Positions 11,501 to 23,427 of a DNA stretch of 64,000 nt are shown in pieces (the first letter of the stretch is position 1; each line of letters starts with the position of its first letter). The DNA is taken from assembly GCA_039602395.1 (NCBI GenBank), contig JBCNJP010000009.1, positions 1,812,544-1,876,543 of the forward strand. The letters run 5' to 3'. The notes beneath the pieces are model-generated. The model was not told the origin of the DNA and made no database searches. It saw only the letters and a program-made list of their open reading frames with translations. The DNA comes from Deinandra increscens subsp. villosa. Taxonomy: Eukaryota; Streptophyta; Magnoliopsida; Asterales; Asteraceae. Made by a program: the position numbers and the translations under genes.

Positions 11501-14500
11501 TTTGATTATCATCCCAAATTTTACCATCATCAGGATCACTGAGGGCAACATTTTCATTTTGACTTTCTGAGACAACTGATATAGTTTCTTTATCTTTTAG
11601 TTTGGTTTCATCTTCATTAGAATGTGAAACCGTAGCTTCTGCAGGATCAGATTTACTCTCAATGGCATCATCTTCACAAATGTCAGGTTGATCCAAAGAG
11701 GGACCAAAAGATTGCTCTTCCACATGTGAATTCACAAGGGTGGAATTGGAAATATTATCCTCATCAATAACAGAAGCAATAATGTCTTCTGGGTCGATTT
11801 CAATATCTCCTTGGTTTGTGGGAATATTAACATCTACAAAATTGTTTGAAGACTTTTCACTCAAATTTGATTCTTTGAAATTACTTTCTTCAAAGATTGT
11901 TTCTTGATCCACAAGCAAATCTGCATTATCATTCACCTCGATGCAATTGTCAGTGACTTCGGTAGGTAAAACCCGTGGCCGATATGGGATTTCTTTAATT
12001 GCAAAGGCATGAGAAGGGTTGATGTGATGTGGGGACATATTAATGGGTGATGTAGTTGTGGAATCAGAATCAGAATATGAAAAGGTTGTAATATTGTTCT
12101 TAATTGGCCTATTTTCATCATCTGATGCAGATTGAGGATCTGAAAATTGTGATTGTTGAAGCTTTTCAAGATTTGAATCTGAAAAAAATTCCTGCTTTAT
12201 GACGGGATCAGAGTTGACAGCTCTAAATTCGACATCCATTTCAACTTCTGATTCCATGGTGGCAAGGGCATCCATATAATTGTCTGGCTCACTTGCCACG
12301 TCATCAGATTGGTACACATCTTCAATACCATCTTCTTTGTTTTCCTCAACAACAGATATGTGTTTTTCTTCAATGTCATCTAAGGGCGAATTTACCATTT
12401 TAACCACAAGTGTTTCAAGCTCTGGTTCTTCAGAACCATTGGTAGGCAAATGTAAGGATGAATTTACCGTTTTAACCTCATGGACAAGTTTATCCTCGGG
12501 TGGAGAGTTTAATAATTTCTCCATGTATCCTTTCCCAGTTTCAGTGTCGAATGGAGATTTAATTTCCCGTTTCTTTATTTTCCCACGACGGACAGGTTCA
12601 CTTGCACTGTTTTGCACACGCTCCTCAAGAAGTAATTGATGGAGTCTGTATTATTGCAAATTATAATAGGTTACAGGGTGGCAAATTTGAACTATTTATT
12701 TATGATGGATTGATGGGTCGATTTTAGTTATTTATTTATCTATAAAATCAATCAGCTTAAATATGTGTAATTGGCTTAAAAAATACTTTGAAGTGTACTT
12801 ATAATGCATAAAACCTCTTCGATCAATTTACAGAAAAAAGAAAAGAATAGTAACTAGATTGTTATTATATATATTGTAATTGTTATCTGAAACACATTTA
12901 TTATATCTTACAAGTTCTTGAAATATTTTGTTTAGTCTGACCGAATTTGCACTGGCCATGTACCCAACCCGCTCAATTTACCACAAATCTGTGGTAAAAC
13001 TTAATAAACAGAAGTTAAATAAAGAAAATAACTGCTGACTAAGGAACTTACTTGACATGTGACGGCTGGAAAACCTCAGGAGTATCCCCATTTTTCAATC
13101 GTGAACCCTTCTTCTATTAAATTTGATAAATTTTGAAAAACAAAGAAGAATACAAGTTAGTTTTGTTAAAAGTTACATCAAATATTTCCATTATAGAAAG
13201 TTCAATCTAGGTTACCTGTTAACAAAATATAATTAATACAAGATACCAGTAGCATTGACTTCACACGAATTCTTTATTATGTCGATATTGCTAGTTATTT
13301 TAGATACTTGTCGAAGTCATATAGATCCTTAAAATTACATGCAGTCAATCTTCATATTTATTATGGCACACACGCACTATGGAATCACATGGACTATTGA
13401 AGTAGAAAAACAACACTTGTATTACTTAACAACAAGAAACTAACCTTTGTCTTACGGATCTTTTTGTCCCTTTGAGCTTCTGCATTCATCATTTCATATG
13501 ATGGAACTTCAACTTTAAAAAACGATGGATCAGTGTAACGTTTTAAGCATGCTCCAGCACCAGCAACATCAAACCTTTATAAGGCCACATAAGTTGTTAA
13601 TACATATAACATCTTAATCGGGAATAAAAATCAGAAACATTAAAGTCAATTTTGAATTTTGAAAGGTGCTTGTGAGTTGGAGTATATTTAAATAGTTATA
13701 ATTCCATACTTGTCTAGCAGAAACAACCGAGGTGGGCCACGACATTCTTCATAAGAATCCATGACAAACCGAGGCAAATCTCCCTTGGTGATAAGATTCT
13801 GATCTGTTTGCAGATTAGGATGCCAACTAATACCTATGACAAGAGTAGACATTCCATGAGACTATATTAAAGATCTATACATATTTATTTTATGACTGCA
13901 TCACTAGAAATTGATGTAACTATAGGTCTTATTTGATAATAAAAGAACTAAATTAGTTTGATAGTTTCGCCTGTTTGCGATTCTAACCTGTACTGGAGAA
14001 GAATGCTGAATGGCCTGTTTGCGAAAGAAATGCCCTTTCAACTACAGGGAGATCCGACTCAACCTGTTGAACACGTGTCAGTAAACCATGCCCCCTAGCA
14101 GCAGTCACCATCACTTCTTCATGTAAACCATGGAAAATCTCTGCTGCAAACCTTCATAATTGTATTTAACCTTTTGTTAAAGTAATATCATATAGCATGC
14201 ATCACAAGATGAAGTTCAGTTCTAATAAAAGCATTCAATTTCAATATCCTTCCTTTCTCTCTCCCGTATTTAACACATTCTCAACTTCCCTTCCTTCATA
14301 GTTACTTCCAGAGAACCGTAATGAAACGGAACTTCTAAGGTCTAAATTTTATATTTTCTGGTACAATATCCATACTCCTCAACTTTTTTGTTCATGCACA
14401 GAAACAATTGATTCAAAATCTACTAAAAAAGCAGACAGACGCGAGAGTTCAATTGCACATACTTCTCAACATCCTCTAACAATTGACAGATATAGCAAGT

Positions 14501-15073
14501 TAGTTAAAATATATAAAGTGGAGCAATGAAAGCTAAAGATTATATATTAAATATCCTCCTCAGTGGAATAGTATCAAAAGCTTGTTCAACCTAGATTATA
14601 CATGATGAGATAATCTCACCTAACCTTATATTATAAATCAAATCAAAGAGTTATACATTCTGAGTGCATTAAATAATCAAACAACATTCCAGCATAATAG
14701 CAATTTTAATTCAGTCCTGTAAATCCCCTAAAATACCATTTCCAATGCATAAACTAGCACAAGTGCAATGCAATTCGAGGAACAATTGATTAAATCGATA
14801 CAGAAGCATAAAATTAGGATCAGACAAAAACGCATATTCAATTCTGACTACAGAACCCTAATTTGTTACTCCTAAACAGAATCTACAATATGATGAAAGG
14901 AAAAACGAAAGTACTAACTCGGCTAGGTCACCGAGCTGACGGAGAACGCCGACGAGACCGGCCATGGCGACGCCTTCAAGCAGCGCCTCGGGGTCATCTT
15001 TATCAGCTGATTTGTAGAGCTCTGGATCAGCGAGACTGAACTCGTTTCTTATCTGATACCTACTGAATGGCAT
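8529..15073 (-). CDS. SCAR: SCAR/WAVE family protein, eight exons, 1358 aa
   Basis: Subunit of the SCAR/WAVE complex, which activates ARP2/3-driven actin branching in plant cell shape and trichome growth. Exons in coding order: 15073-14919, 14151-13988, 13833-13710, 13574-13445, 13113-13052, 12645-9450, 9000-8917, 8690-8529. All junctions are GT/AG and phases join to 1359 codons including the stop. Exons 1-5 (residues 1-211) encode the SCAR homology domain, starting MPFSRYQIRNEFSLADPELY, with GLVGVLRQLGDLAE and the conserved YEECRGPPRLFLLDKFDVAG. Exon 6 encodes a low-complexity acidic and Ser-rich middle with internal repeats and a Pro-rich stretch (PPLPPLPPL). The C terminus holds a WH2 motif (LIDAVAAHDKNKLRKV, about 1265-1282), a central helix (NLRVAAILEKANAIRQAF) and an acidic tail with the conserved Trp (DDDDSWSDS). 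Length is close to Arabidopsis SCAR2, but I cannot fix the paralogue. Nothing looks broken. Confidence 0.96.
9192..9283 (+). mobile_element. Short SINE/LINE-type retroposon tail with poly(A)
   Basis: A block of about 92 bp ends in a poly(A) run and is bordered by aaacaataa on both sides (9183-9191 and 9284-9292), a plausible target duplication. It contains ggggtcaatccct, which is weakly like a tRNA B box, and ends aattgccattcaaaaaa. The insertion at 27590-27763 has the same tail in the opposite orientation. It lies in the intron between SCAR exons 6 and 7, so it should not affect the protein. Confidence 0.5.
9540..10000 (-). repeat. Coding tandem repeats in SCAR exon 6, C-terminal set
   Basis: Two adjacent copies of about 110 bp encode the same segment twice (motifs SEPEIIRLSGSSSLP and LPINR-ESQN). 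Beyond them lie two more diverged copies of a longer unit (HPSLN-N-ISRNEKSE, LDYEVKFAEE, SINRDESQ). The near identity of the first pair at DNA level indicates a recent in-frame duplication just before the WH2 module (residues about 1093-1247). Confidence 0.85.
10440..11290 (-). repeat. Coding tandem repeats in SCAR exon 6, central set
   Basis: About six degenerate copies of a unit near 50-60 codons lie head to tail (residues about 663-947). Each carries variants of LESDSIPSA, a DHPNIQFLD-like core and a KESIESGEKKE-like acidic end. The frame is kept throughout. The repeats lie in the region that is poorly conserved in plant SCARs and probably unstructured; no function can be read from them. 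Confidence 0.8.
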
Positions 15074-15310
15074 TTCGATTCGCTCTGAAATCAGCTCCGG
15101 TGAATCGCATCAATGATCATATCGAACTCGCGTTTGCTCGTCGCTATCCTGCCGGAGTTTGAGGGAGAAATCGGAACGGAAAGCTTCAAAAATGGGTGTA
15201 TCGCCGGGGAGGGGAGAAGAGAGAGAAAGCGGTGTGAGTGGGGGTGCTGAAATGAACGTGAAGGAGGAGGAGGACAGAGAAAAAATGGAGACGACTCGGT
15301 GGTGAGGTGT
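15074..15310 (-). promoter_or_regulatory. SCAR 5' UTR and core-promoter region
   Basis: Upstream of the ATG, the minus strand is rich in pyrimidine runs (ctttctctctcttctcccc around 15205-15230), like the CT-rich patches near plant transcription starts. I see no clear TATA box. GC content drops sharply beyond 15310, suggesting the 5' UTR ends about there. The exact start cannot be set from sequence. Confidence 0.45.
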
Positions 15311-15451
15311 AAGTTTAAATTAAGTCCTTACACTTTCTTTACTTACAGATAACCCCCTATAACTTTAATATAATATATATATTAATATTAGAATAAATTA
15401 AGATATAAAATATAATTACTATATATTACAATTCACAACATATTATTATAT

Positions 15452-16423
15452 GGAAAATTGGATTTAAATAATACAAGTTATGCCTTATTGGCGGATAATA
15501 ATATGAGTTTTGACCTTTCCTCACAATAATACCAATTAAACACTTAGGTGCTATCAGTGATACGCCGTTTAAATTGATTTAACGGGGTTAGTGAAATGGA
15601 TCTTTTTGTCATTTTTGAAAGTTGAGGGGCTGGTTTTGTAATTTTTTTTTTATAAACCTAAAAAAAAGAAGAAAAGTGGAGAAGGAGGGTCAAACGACCG
15701 GCGACCTCCCCTCTGTTCCGGCGACCGGCGCCGGATTCATCAACGATCTGCGACGGATCTCGCCTCACGGTGTTCCACCGAATCGGCGCCAGATTCATCA
15801 AATCGATTAAGTTCATCGACGGCGAGAAGACGGCGGTTCTCCTAAACTCCACGGTGTTCCACCGTATCGGCGCCGGATTCATCAAATCGATTAAGTTCAT
15901 CGACGGCGAGAAGACGGCGGTTCTCCTAAACTCCACGGTGTTCCACCGAATCGGCGCCGGATTCATCAACGATCTGCGACGGATCTCGCCTCATGTTATC
16001 GTCTGCGTTGACGGCGAGCCACTGACGGGAACTGAACCGTCGTTTTTCCGTCAAACGGTTATCGACGGGCTGGAATTCTACTCGACGTTGCTCGAATCGT
16101 TGGAGGCGGCGAACGTCGGTGGCGGCGACGGCGGCGGCGGCGGGGGGAGTGATTGGATGAGGAGCAGAGGGGAGGTCGCCGGTCGTTTGACCCTCCTCCA
16201 CTTTTCTTCCTTTTTTTAGGTTTATAAAAAAAAATACAAAACCAGCCCCTCCACTTTCACAAATGACAAAAACATCCATTTTATTAACACCGTTAAATCA
16301 ATTTAAACGGCGTATCACTGATAGCACCTGGGTGTTTAATTGATATTATTGTGAGGAAAGGTCAAAACTCATATTATTATTCGCCAATAAGGCATAACTC
16401 GTATTATTTAAATCCAATTTTCC
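15452..16423. mobile_element. Pack-MULE, 972 bp, carrying a GRAS-like gene fragment
   Basis: Terminal inverted repeats of about 260 bp (15452 to about 15718 and about 16160 to 16423) begin ggaaaattggatttaaata and match almost base for base, including the words ttgaggggctggttttg and cgaccggcgacctcccc. The flanking 9-mers ttattatat (15443-15451) and ttattttat (16424-16432) agree at eight of nine positions, as expected of a slightly aged Mutator target duplication. The GC-rich interior is unlike the AT-rich surroundings and is read as captured gene sequence (next entry). The element sits a few hundred bases upstream of the SCAR gene and might influence its promoter. Confidence 0.88.
15725..16150 (+). 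pseudogene. Captured, reshuffled GRAS-domain fragment inside the Pack-MULE
   Basis: The plus-strand frame encodes FINDLRRISPHVIVCVDGE followed by EPSFFRQTVIDGLEFYSTL and LESLEAAN. This resembles the PFYRE region of GRAS transcription regulators, where a conserved pattern of F..LR.L.P.VVVV.E is followed by F..R...AL.YYS.L.ESLE. Before it, a segment FIKSIKFIDGEKTAVLLNS plus TVFHRIG recalls the GEA.AVNSVF.LHRLL part and occurs in two near-identical 105-bp copies, with a third partial copy of VFHRIG. A glycine run (GGGDGGGGGG) and TIR-derived residues close the frame. It lacks the rest of a GRAS protein, so it is a fragment and not a gene. GRAS assignment is by motif recall, hence moderate confidence. 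Confidence 0.55.
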
Positions 16424-16599
16424 TTATTTTATTTGGTCAGAATATTTTAATTTTTTTTATATTATTTTAATGATATATATTAAAAAAAAATCTAGAGTTA
16501 TATATATATTTAATTAATCAAATGATTTTTATATATTTAATTAATCAAACAAATTAAATATTTTTATTATTTTTATTAAATGATATTATGATCAGTCCA

Positions 16600-17060
16600 A
16601 TGGTTTTGTGTGTTCGTGTTATCTTAGCGGTAACCTGACCATTAATTTTGTGTGTTCGCGTTATCCCAACGGTAACCTCAATTGATTACCAATAATTTAT
16701 ATTATGCTTGCATATTACAAATGCAATATTCACATTGTCAAAGCGGTAACCTCCATTGCAGTAGTTTTGTATGTTCGCATTATCCCAACGGTACCTCCAT
16801 TTAGATTGTTTAATTTTATAATTTTTTTTACATTTTATATTTTTGTTTTGGTTGTGTAATACGTAAACTTTTAAATGGTAAATATGATTTGGTCATATTT
16901 TATAAGTAATTTTGGTTGTTTAATGTTTTATTTTTTCGTTTTCCTCCAGGTATCCATAATTGGGTTTGTGTTTTTGTGTTATCCCCACGTTAACCTCCAT
17001 TGATCACAAATGATTTATGTTGGTGGTGGTGTAGCAGTTTATCTATTTTTTCTACCCGTG
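16600..17060. repeat. Irregular direct repeats with cgttatcccaacggtaacct
   Basis: About six imperfect copies of a motif of the form gtgttcgcgttatcccaacggtaacctc recur at uneven spacing (near 16610, 16650, 16735, 16770, 16970, 17055), separated by AT-rich DNA. The block ends just upstream of a Helitron-type 3' terminus at 17261, so it is probably part of the body of that element. Confidence 0.6.
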
Positions 17061-17229
17061 TTATCCAAACGATTAAAACAACAAGAACCAAATGAGACCG
17101 CGTTGAGATGAACGAAGTCATGATCTTTTGTGAAGTTCACTCTATGTAAAACAAACAACAAGCTAAGCTAATAGAACTAAGACAACAACGTTACAATTTT
17201 GATAATTTTATGATGTCATTCTTGAACAC

Positions 17230-17261
17230 CTCCGCGCAACGCGCGGAGGGTTAAAATCTAG
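17230..17261 (+). mobile_element. Helitron-type 3' terminus
   Basis: A GC hairpin (arms ctccgcgc and gcgcggag, loop aac) is followed about 10 bp later by CTAG and then T, which fits the hairpin-plus-CTRR end and A/T insertion site of Helitrons. The 5' end is not identified, so the extent of the element to the left is unknown. The body probably includes the repeats at 16600-17060. Confidence 0.65.
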
Positions 17262-17683
17262 TATTATATTATTATTATGTACTTCTATGGATGTTACTTA
17301 TCGTTTGTTGTTCACTTGTTCAAGGTGAGGTTGTTTTAATAATGTTTTAAAAACCGGTTTTTTAGTTGAATCGGAAAACCTTTTGGGATCGGTTCGACCG
17401 GTCGAACCGGTTAGACCGGCTGGTTGAACCGGTTAGGGGATTTATATATATATTTTTATAAAAATATTAATAAACTTGTACACCCCAACAAAAGTAGTTA
17501 AAATACAATTATAATCCACTCAAAAATAATATCAAATATGTATTTCATAAGAAAATATAAGTTTTAAACTTTAAAAAATAATAGAAAATAAAAAAAAGTT
17601 AAAACAAAATTATAAAAAAAAACCAGAAAACCGGTTGAACCGGTTGAACCGATCTTAAGCAAAACACATGTTCGCATTTGAAC

Positions 17684-17733
<50 letters not shown>

Positions 17734-17990
17734 TAGCCACATGTAAGTGGTCATGTGGCAAATGGCAAATAGCCACGTGGACACCTGGATGAATGGGAAC
17801 GAAGAGCTATTCATACAATCTTTAACTTTGTGTAATAGTTAATATTACAAATCAAATTGGTCGGGTTGGACTAGTCTCTCTGGTGAGGCGATTTGGTAGC
17901 TTAATGATTCCGATTTTGACTAGTTAGAATATTTTTTAAATTTGTATTAAATTATTATATATATATATATACAAATCATAACTTTTTTCT
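17262..17990. other. Repeat-rich spacer with accggtt arrays and an (AT)n tract
   Basis: No gene. 17345-17440 and 17620-17655 carry clusters of accggtt words in opposite arms of what may be a decayed TIR element. 17686-17731 is an (AT)n microsatellite. Frames crossing the AT tract are artefacts of the repeat. Confidence 0.5.
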
Positions 17991-20960
17991 TGAGTAGGGT
18001 TACTATTACGTTTCATCAAATCAGAAAATTACAACTCAATTTAATACCCAATATTGTGCTGCCACGCAAATTCTATCTTCACCTTTTTCTTATCTCATCA
18101 AGAAACCTAGACTCACCTACTTCACCGACATTTTCTTATCACCATTTCCCTCACCGACTACATTTTGCCCTAAGTCTCCGTCGAATCTGGTGACCACAAA
18201 ACTAATCGGTGCCGCCGCCGCCGCGAGAGTCTCAATTAGGTTGGTCCAGATCTCCGTGGTTTTGCTAGCTATCGACGTAATCGACGACTATTGCGAGGGG
18301 TTTTAGCCCATCATCTACGAGGCGAACCGGGGCTATCGCCGCCGCCTCGAGAGTGTAGGGTTCCTTCAAATTTCATTCAATTTCATCGACATCTACCGTT
18401 GTTCTTCAATTTCATTGTTTAATTTTTTTTGTTTCGTTTCTGTTTTTGCAAGGCAGAGCTTCGTTTGGATTGTCATGCTGTTGTTCTTTATTCTACGTAA
18501 TCTATATTTGTTTCTTTTATATGTTAAATGTTCTAGGAAGGGTTGATTATGCAGTTATTGAAAACAGATTTCAGATATATGGGGATGGTTATTTACAGGG
18601 TTAAAATAAGCAAGTGATCATGAATGAGTTAATTTTAGCTTCAATCTATGTGTGTTTTGTAATACCACTGATTGTGTTTTTTTTAAGTTTACTTTCATCA
18701 AATGGTAAAGGCATGGCTTTTGTTGCTGATTTGAGCTGGTTATTGTTTCTTACCTCCATGTTGTTCTTCATTATTTCTTTGAGCATGTTATTGTTTCTTT
18801 TCTTTTGTGGCTTCGTTTTTAAGAATCGAATGGTAATAGAGACATGGAATTTGTTGTGATTGATTATCAGTTTCTGTGGATTTAAAAGCTTATGTCATCT
18901 TCTTACATATCTCTAAATAAATATGTCTCCTCCGACATAAATGTAAGAATTTCTTTTGAGATGTAGATATCATGCCTTTTTATCCAACTATGAGTGTCTT
19001 TGTGAATTTAGGCTTATTTCATATGGTTGTACTTAGTCATAGCGGTGTTGCTCTATAAGCGTAACTAGAGTTCATAAATGGTATTGAAGTGAATTCATGT
19101 ATTTATGATGACAGCCGTTCACTAGAATCTTTTTCACAAGTAATTTTGGGTGTTTCTTTAATAAAACTATTAGGAAGAACATTGAGGATACAGAGGTGCT
19201 AATTCGACCTAAGGTGTGGAAGATAATTTGGATTTGGAACTGTGTGGGTCGAACATAATGAGAAAATGAATTACAGCTGGTTGTTATATTCATTCCCTAA
19301 CTTACGCAGACATAAACACTTGATATCTTGGTACCGATTGCTATGCAGTTTTTTGTTTGTTCTGTTTACTAACCAGTTTACTCAAGTTCGATGTAACTGG
19401 TAGCTTTTTTTCAGTGAATAATGAAAATAAATATAGGTAAACTTCATATGCTTTCTTCAGTATTTCATATGGTTTTATTTCTTAATTAGATTAATGTTTT
19501 GATAATTTCGATGATGAATTGGTTATTGTTTCCAATGAAATCTTGGTTAATTGAAAATGAATCTGATCATTTTCACTTTGTTGATCTAGATATATGTATG
19601 GCTAGCGTATACTCGGTCCTTACGTAAACTAAAAGCACCACGAACACTGACACACTGCTCAGACCCAGGAACCTCTGATGACTTGACTATGGTAAATTTG
19701 GTAACAATTGAACTTTATTTTACTATTTCTCTGGATATGTATGTGTTAACTGAGGATCGAGACTTAAATACGCAAATTATTGAAGTTCCATGGAAACATT
19801 GGGTTAAATGCTTTTATAAGGCTCTTAAAGATTTGATATGTTGCACCAACATTACTTCACCTAATCCATACCAGCTATCAATTTTATTAAGAAAAAATCT
19901 AAAATATGATGAAAATTTAGCCTATAATTCTTAACCTTTTTATTTTTAATCAGTGATTTTATTGATGTCGTTTTGAGAATGTAGATAAGCTTTCCTTTTG
20001 TATTAAAATGCCTCTTTTGGTTCTTTTATATTTTATATGCTTTCTAATAGTTTTTTTTTTATAATTATTTTGTAAACAATTTTGCAGGTCCAGATGTTTT
20101 GGTTGGTTTCAAATGATGTCCATAGGACTTTAGAGACTAAGACTGGGGCAAATCATTGAAGTACTCAATTTGGTAAGTGTGTGTTACTACTCCACATACA
20201 GGTTATAAAATTTCATAATAGATATGTAATAATTACTTATGTCATAAATGAACATAACCAAAATCTCACAGTTGAGGAGAAAATAGAGCCTTAATATCGC
20301 ATTAACCTATATATTCTCTAAGCAAAATGCAACACTGATAAGTAGCTTTAATTGTTACTAAATTACAGTTTGTGTGCTTAATTGTTATACATTATCATGT
20401 ACAGACCTTGTAGAGACTGGCGCCAAGGAGAAGCCTGATGCAGAATAGCAGTTTCAGTGGTAGGCAGCTTAGGGAAGGGACAAATCCGTCGTATTTTGGA
20501 CATGTAAAATACATGCAGGTATGTATTTGCTTGGAAGTAGTGATGATTTTGTAACAACCGGTAAAAGAAGGCTAATGAACAATTTCTTGGAGCGCCCCAG
20601 CTAAGAAAACTATTCTTTTGAACCGTATGGTTTTGTAAATTCTTGGAGCGCCCCGACTGTATGGTATTGTAAATTCTTGGAGCGCCCCGACTACCTCGCC
20701 ATCATTAGTTATGTATTTCAGTGGCATGCTCATTCCCGTGTAAAAATAACCACTCTTTTGATAAAGCCACAACACTAATCTTTTGTACATCAGTAATAGA
20801 ACAGGAAGGATAGCAACTCATGGCACTCCCTTAGCACTTTTCGTTTGTAAATGTAACCAAACACTAAATCCGCACATTTTGTAAACAAACAGTGGATTAC
20901 CTATTGAGAGTAAATATGAAACAATGAATTGCAGCAAATCATATACACACAAAAAAAAGT
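17991..20960. mobile_element. Probable Helitron body with unidentified gene-like DNA
   Basis: The stretch ends at a Helitron-type terminus (next entry). It opens with a CT-rich then GC-rich zone (18060-18360, with gccgccgccgccgcgag) that looks like the 5' end of a plant gene, followed by AT-rich, intron-like DNA with occasional splice-like junctions (for example ttttgcag at about 20088). I recognise no protein domain in any frame. Capture of gene pieces is typical of plant Helitrons, so that is the simplest reading. The 5' TC end is not located and the left boundary is arbitrary. Confidence 0.4.
20575..20700. repeat. Three direct repeats with ttcttggagcgccccgact
   Basis: The motif aaattcttggagcgcccc occurs three times at intervals of about 60 and 37 bp, the second and third copies nearly identical and the first slightly diverged. 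Its GC-rich core stands out from the AT-rich surroundings. It lies within the presumed Helitron body, about 260 bp before the 3' hairpin. Confidence 0.8.
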
Positions 20961-20996
20961 TGACCCGCCGCAACGCGCGGGCGGGTCAATTTCTAG
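20961..20996 (+). mobile_element. Helitron-type 3' terminus
   Basis: The hairpin tgacccgcc...ggcgggtca with loop around gcaacgcgc is followed by atttCTAG and then T. It shares the caacgcgcgg core with the termini at 17230-17261 and 60216-60256, so the three belong to one family or related families. Confidence 0.7.
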
Positions 20997-20999
20997 TTA

Positions 21000-23427
21000 T
21001 AATGTAATTTGAAAAATAATATAGTTCTATAGAGGTTGTTTATTAGGGAGGGTTTAATGATAAGTTATTTTGAAAAAAAAATTAGACCCAACGGTTAACA
21101 AACAGAAAATCATAAATCAAACTGGATGGGTTAGGTTGGTTGGCCGGTATTTGGTGCTTTAACCATTCTGTTTTGACGGATTGAACTTTTTTAAATCATT
21201 AATTTGTACTAAAACTTTATAATGATAAAGTTGGCTCATTGCTTCATGGCTTCATGCTTATAATACATATACATAACTACTTATCCAAAATTAGAAATAA
21301 ATATATAAATAGAGTTTCAAACCACCGGTTTGGTTTAAACAGACAGTTTCATGTTTTAAATTGGACCAAAACCGTCAAATCCTCAACTACTGAAAATCGA
21401 ACCATTTGAATACTAAATCGACCAACATGGCCGGCTAGCTTTGAATTGAACCGATTCAGTCGGTTTCAATGACTTTTGAACACCTATAATACTAATCATT
21501 CAAATATCGATTCTAAAAGCCTTTGAATCGCTATAACAAGATACCTAAACCATGTCCCTATCGTTCTTGTATTACATGCCCCCATTGATTTTAAATCAAT
21601 CAAGTCTAATGGTTACTAACTATAACATATATATTAAAGATTTAAGAATGATAAATGACAAAAGCCCTAAAAGTATATTTGTAACCTACATAAAATACAC
21701 GATAATCAAATAAATAATAGTTGTAATGTAATCAAGTGTTATCCTCCTAGCCCTAGATTGCAAGCAAGTTGCAAGTTACAAGTGGATCAAAAAAGTTGAT
21801 TTTCCTTAATATCTCAAAAAGGTACTTTTGAAGTGTGTATTGGTTGAATTGGTCCCATTGTACTTTTTTGTCTTGTCTTCCAAATACCAAAGAAAATAAG
21901 TTTGAGAGTCAAAGAGTAATTAAACAAAAGTGCAGGGGGTAAAGACGTAAAGTGTATCAAACCCCAGATTAATTAGTTAATATAATAATGATAATAATAA
22001 TAATTACTTGAACCGAGTATGGGGCTTAAAATACGCAGGAAGTGTTGTTAAATGTGAACTTTATAAAATAAAAGCATATGGAATGAAAGGGAATAAAATG
22101 GTTGGGGTGCGTTCCATATCGGAGACGGCTTCCCGTATTTCCCGATAAAAACAATTAACTTTTTAGAAAACTCCATTTGGAAGATCACATGTGTTAAAGT
22201 TTTGAGCAAATGGTTTCTAGCGTAGGATAGAAGTGTCTTTGAGGGTTTACATATTTTAGATGGGGGCATAAAAGTTTTTTTTCATTATATATCATATGTT
22301 ATATATGTTTATATGTTATTTAACCATTCATATTTAATTAAAGTATTTGAATGATCAATTATGTAAAAATATTCACAAGTTCAATAGAGTTTTATTGACT
22401 ATTCTAGTCATAGTGGCATCTAGAGAAAGTAGTTTATTGAAATTAAAGTTGTTGAAGTCCTACTTATGATGAAAAATGAAACAAGAAAGACTTAACAGAT
22501 TGACAAAAAATCTGTTGAGAACGATATATTAGAGATTGTGGTTGTGGATTATGAAGAGCTGATTAACAACTTTGCTTCAAAAAATGCTAAGAGCGTGTCA
22601 CGATTCATTTAACTATGTAACATAGATCATTTTTGCCACAATAATTTTATTTTTATAACAACTATCGTCGATCCATATTCTTTTATATAAGGGCACATTT
22701 TTTAAATTTGCATCGGGCATCCGAAATTTTGGAGACGTCTATAGAACAGTATCTGACCTAGTGCTGGATAAGATATTTTTTTTATAAAGGTTGGGGTTCA
22801 AATCTCATAATAAACAAGTTGTGAAAAGCAAAGCAGTCTAAAAAAACATGTGTTCAGTTTTGAAGAAATCAATCATGTCGGATGGAAAACGCAAATGTGT
22901 TCCCGTAATCATGTCAAGGAATTTATACGAGACTTGCATAAAACTCGTGTATTACATTAAAAAAATACAACTGATTATTAATTTATATTCCTCGTATTAA
23001 CGAAATCATTTGTTAAATTACATTAAATAATTAAATAACTTTTTGTGGCTCGGTTTCAAGGTTAATCACTGGCTTCATCATCCATCCAATATATTATAGT
23101 CTACTTTTAAAGATTATAAAACTGAATCTAACTGATTTGGTTGATTCAAATGTTTAAGCTTTAACATTTTTTAAACATTCTTATATGTTCATATAAATAT
23201 ATTAAATTACTCGGATGGTATTTGTGTTTTATATAACACTAGTTTTAATCAATTTAGGTACACTTTATTGCATATTAAATATCATCTAAATATACAGATA
23301 TGATTACAATACATACCCTTTTGATCAGTTTTTTTTTTTAAATAAGTTTTTAGTGGTTGTGATGAAAATAAGTTCAGTTGTTTAACAAGGTGATAGGGAG
23401 TTATCTTGTTAATATTACTATAACTAA
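21000..23427. other. Gene-free stretch
   Basis: No supported gene, RNA or complete transposon. 21110-21180 resembles 17840-17930 (a shared accggtt/ggttgg type repeat), so a copy of the same decayed element lies on each side of the Helitron at 17991-20996. The remainder is AT-rich with only short frames. Confidence 0.45.

Noticed and set aside
12280..12639. 119-codon plus-strand frame
   Set aside because: Antisense shadow of SCAR exon 6, whose coding sense is fixed by the domains and splice phases.
15926..16279. 117-codon minus-strand frame in the Pack-MULE
   Set aside because: Antisense to the GRAS-like fragment and running into the TIR; no resemblance to a protein family.
18614..18859. 81-codon very hydrophobic plus-strand frame
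   Set aside because: T-rich intron-like DNA yields Leu/Phe-rich frames by chance; no conserved residues or splice support.
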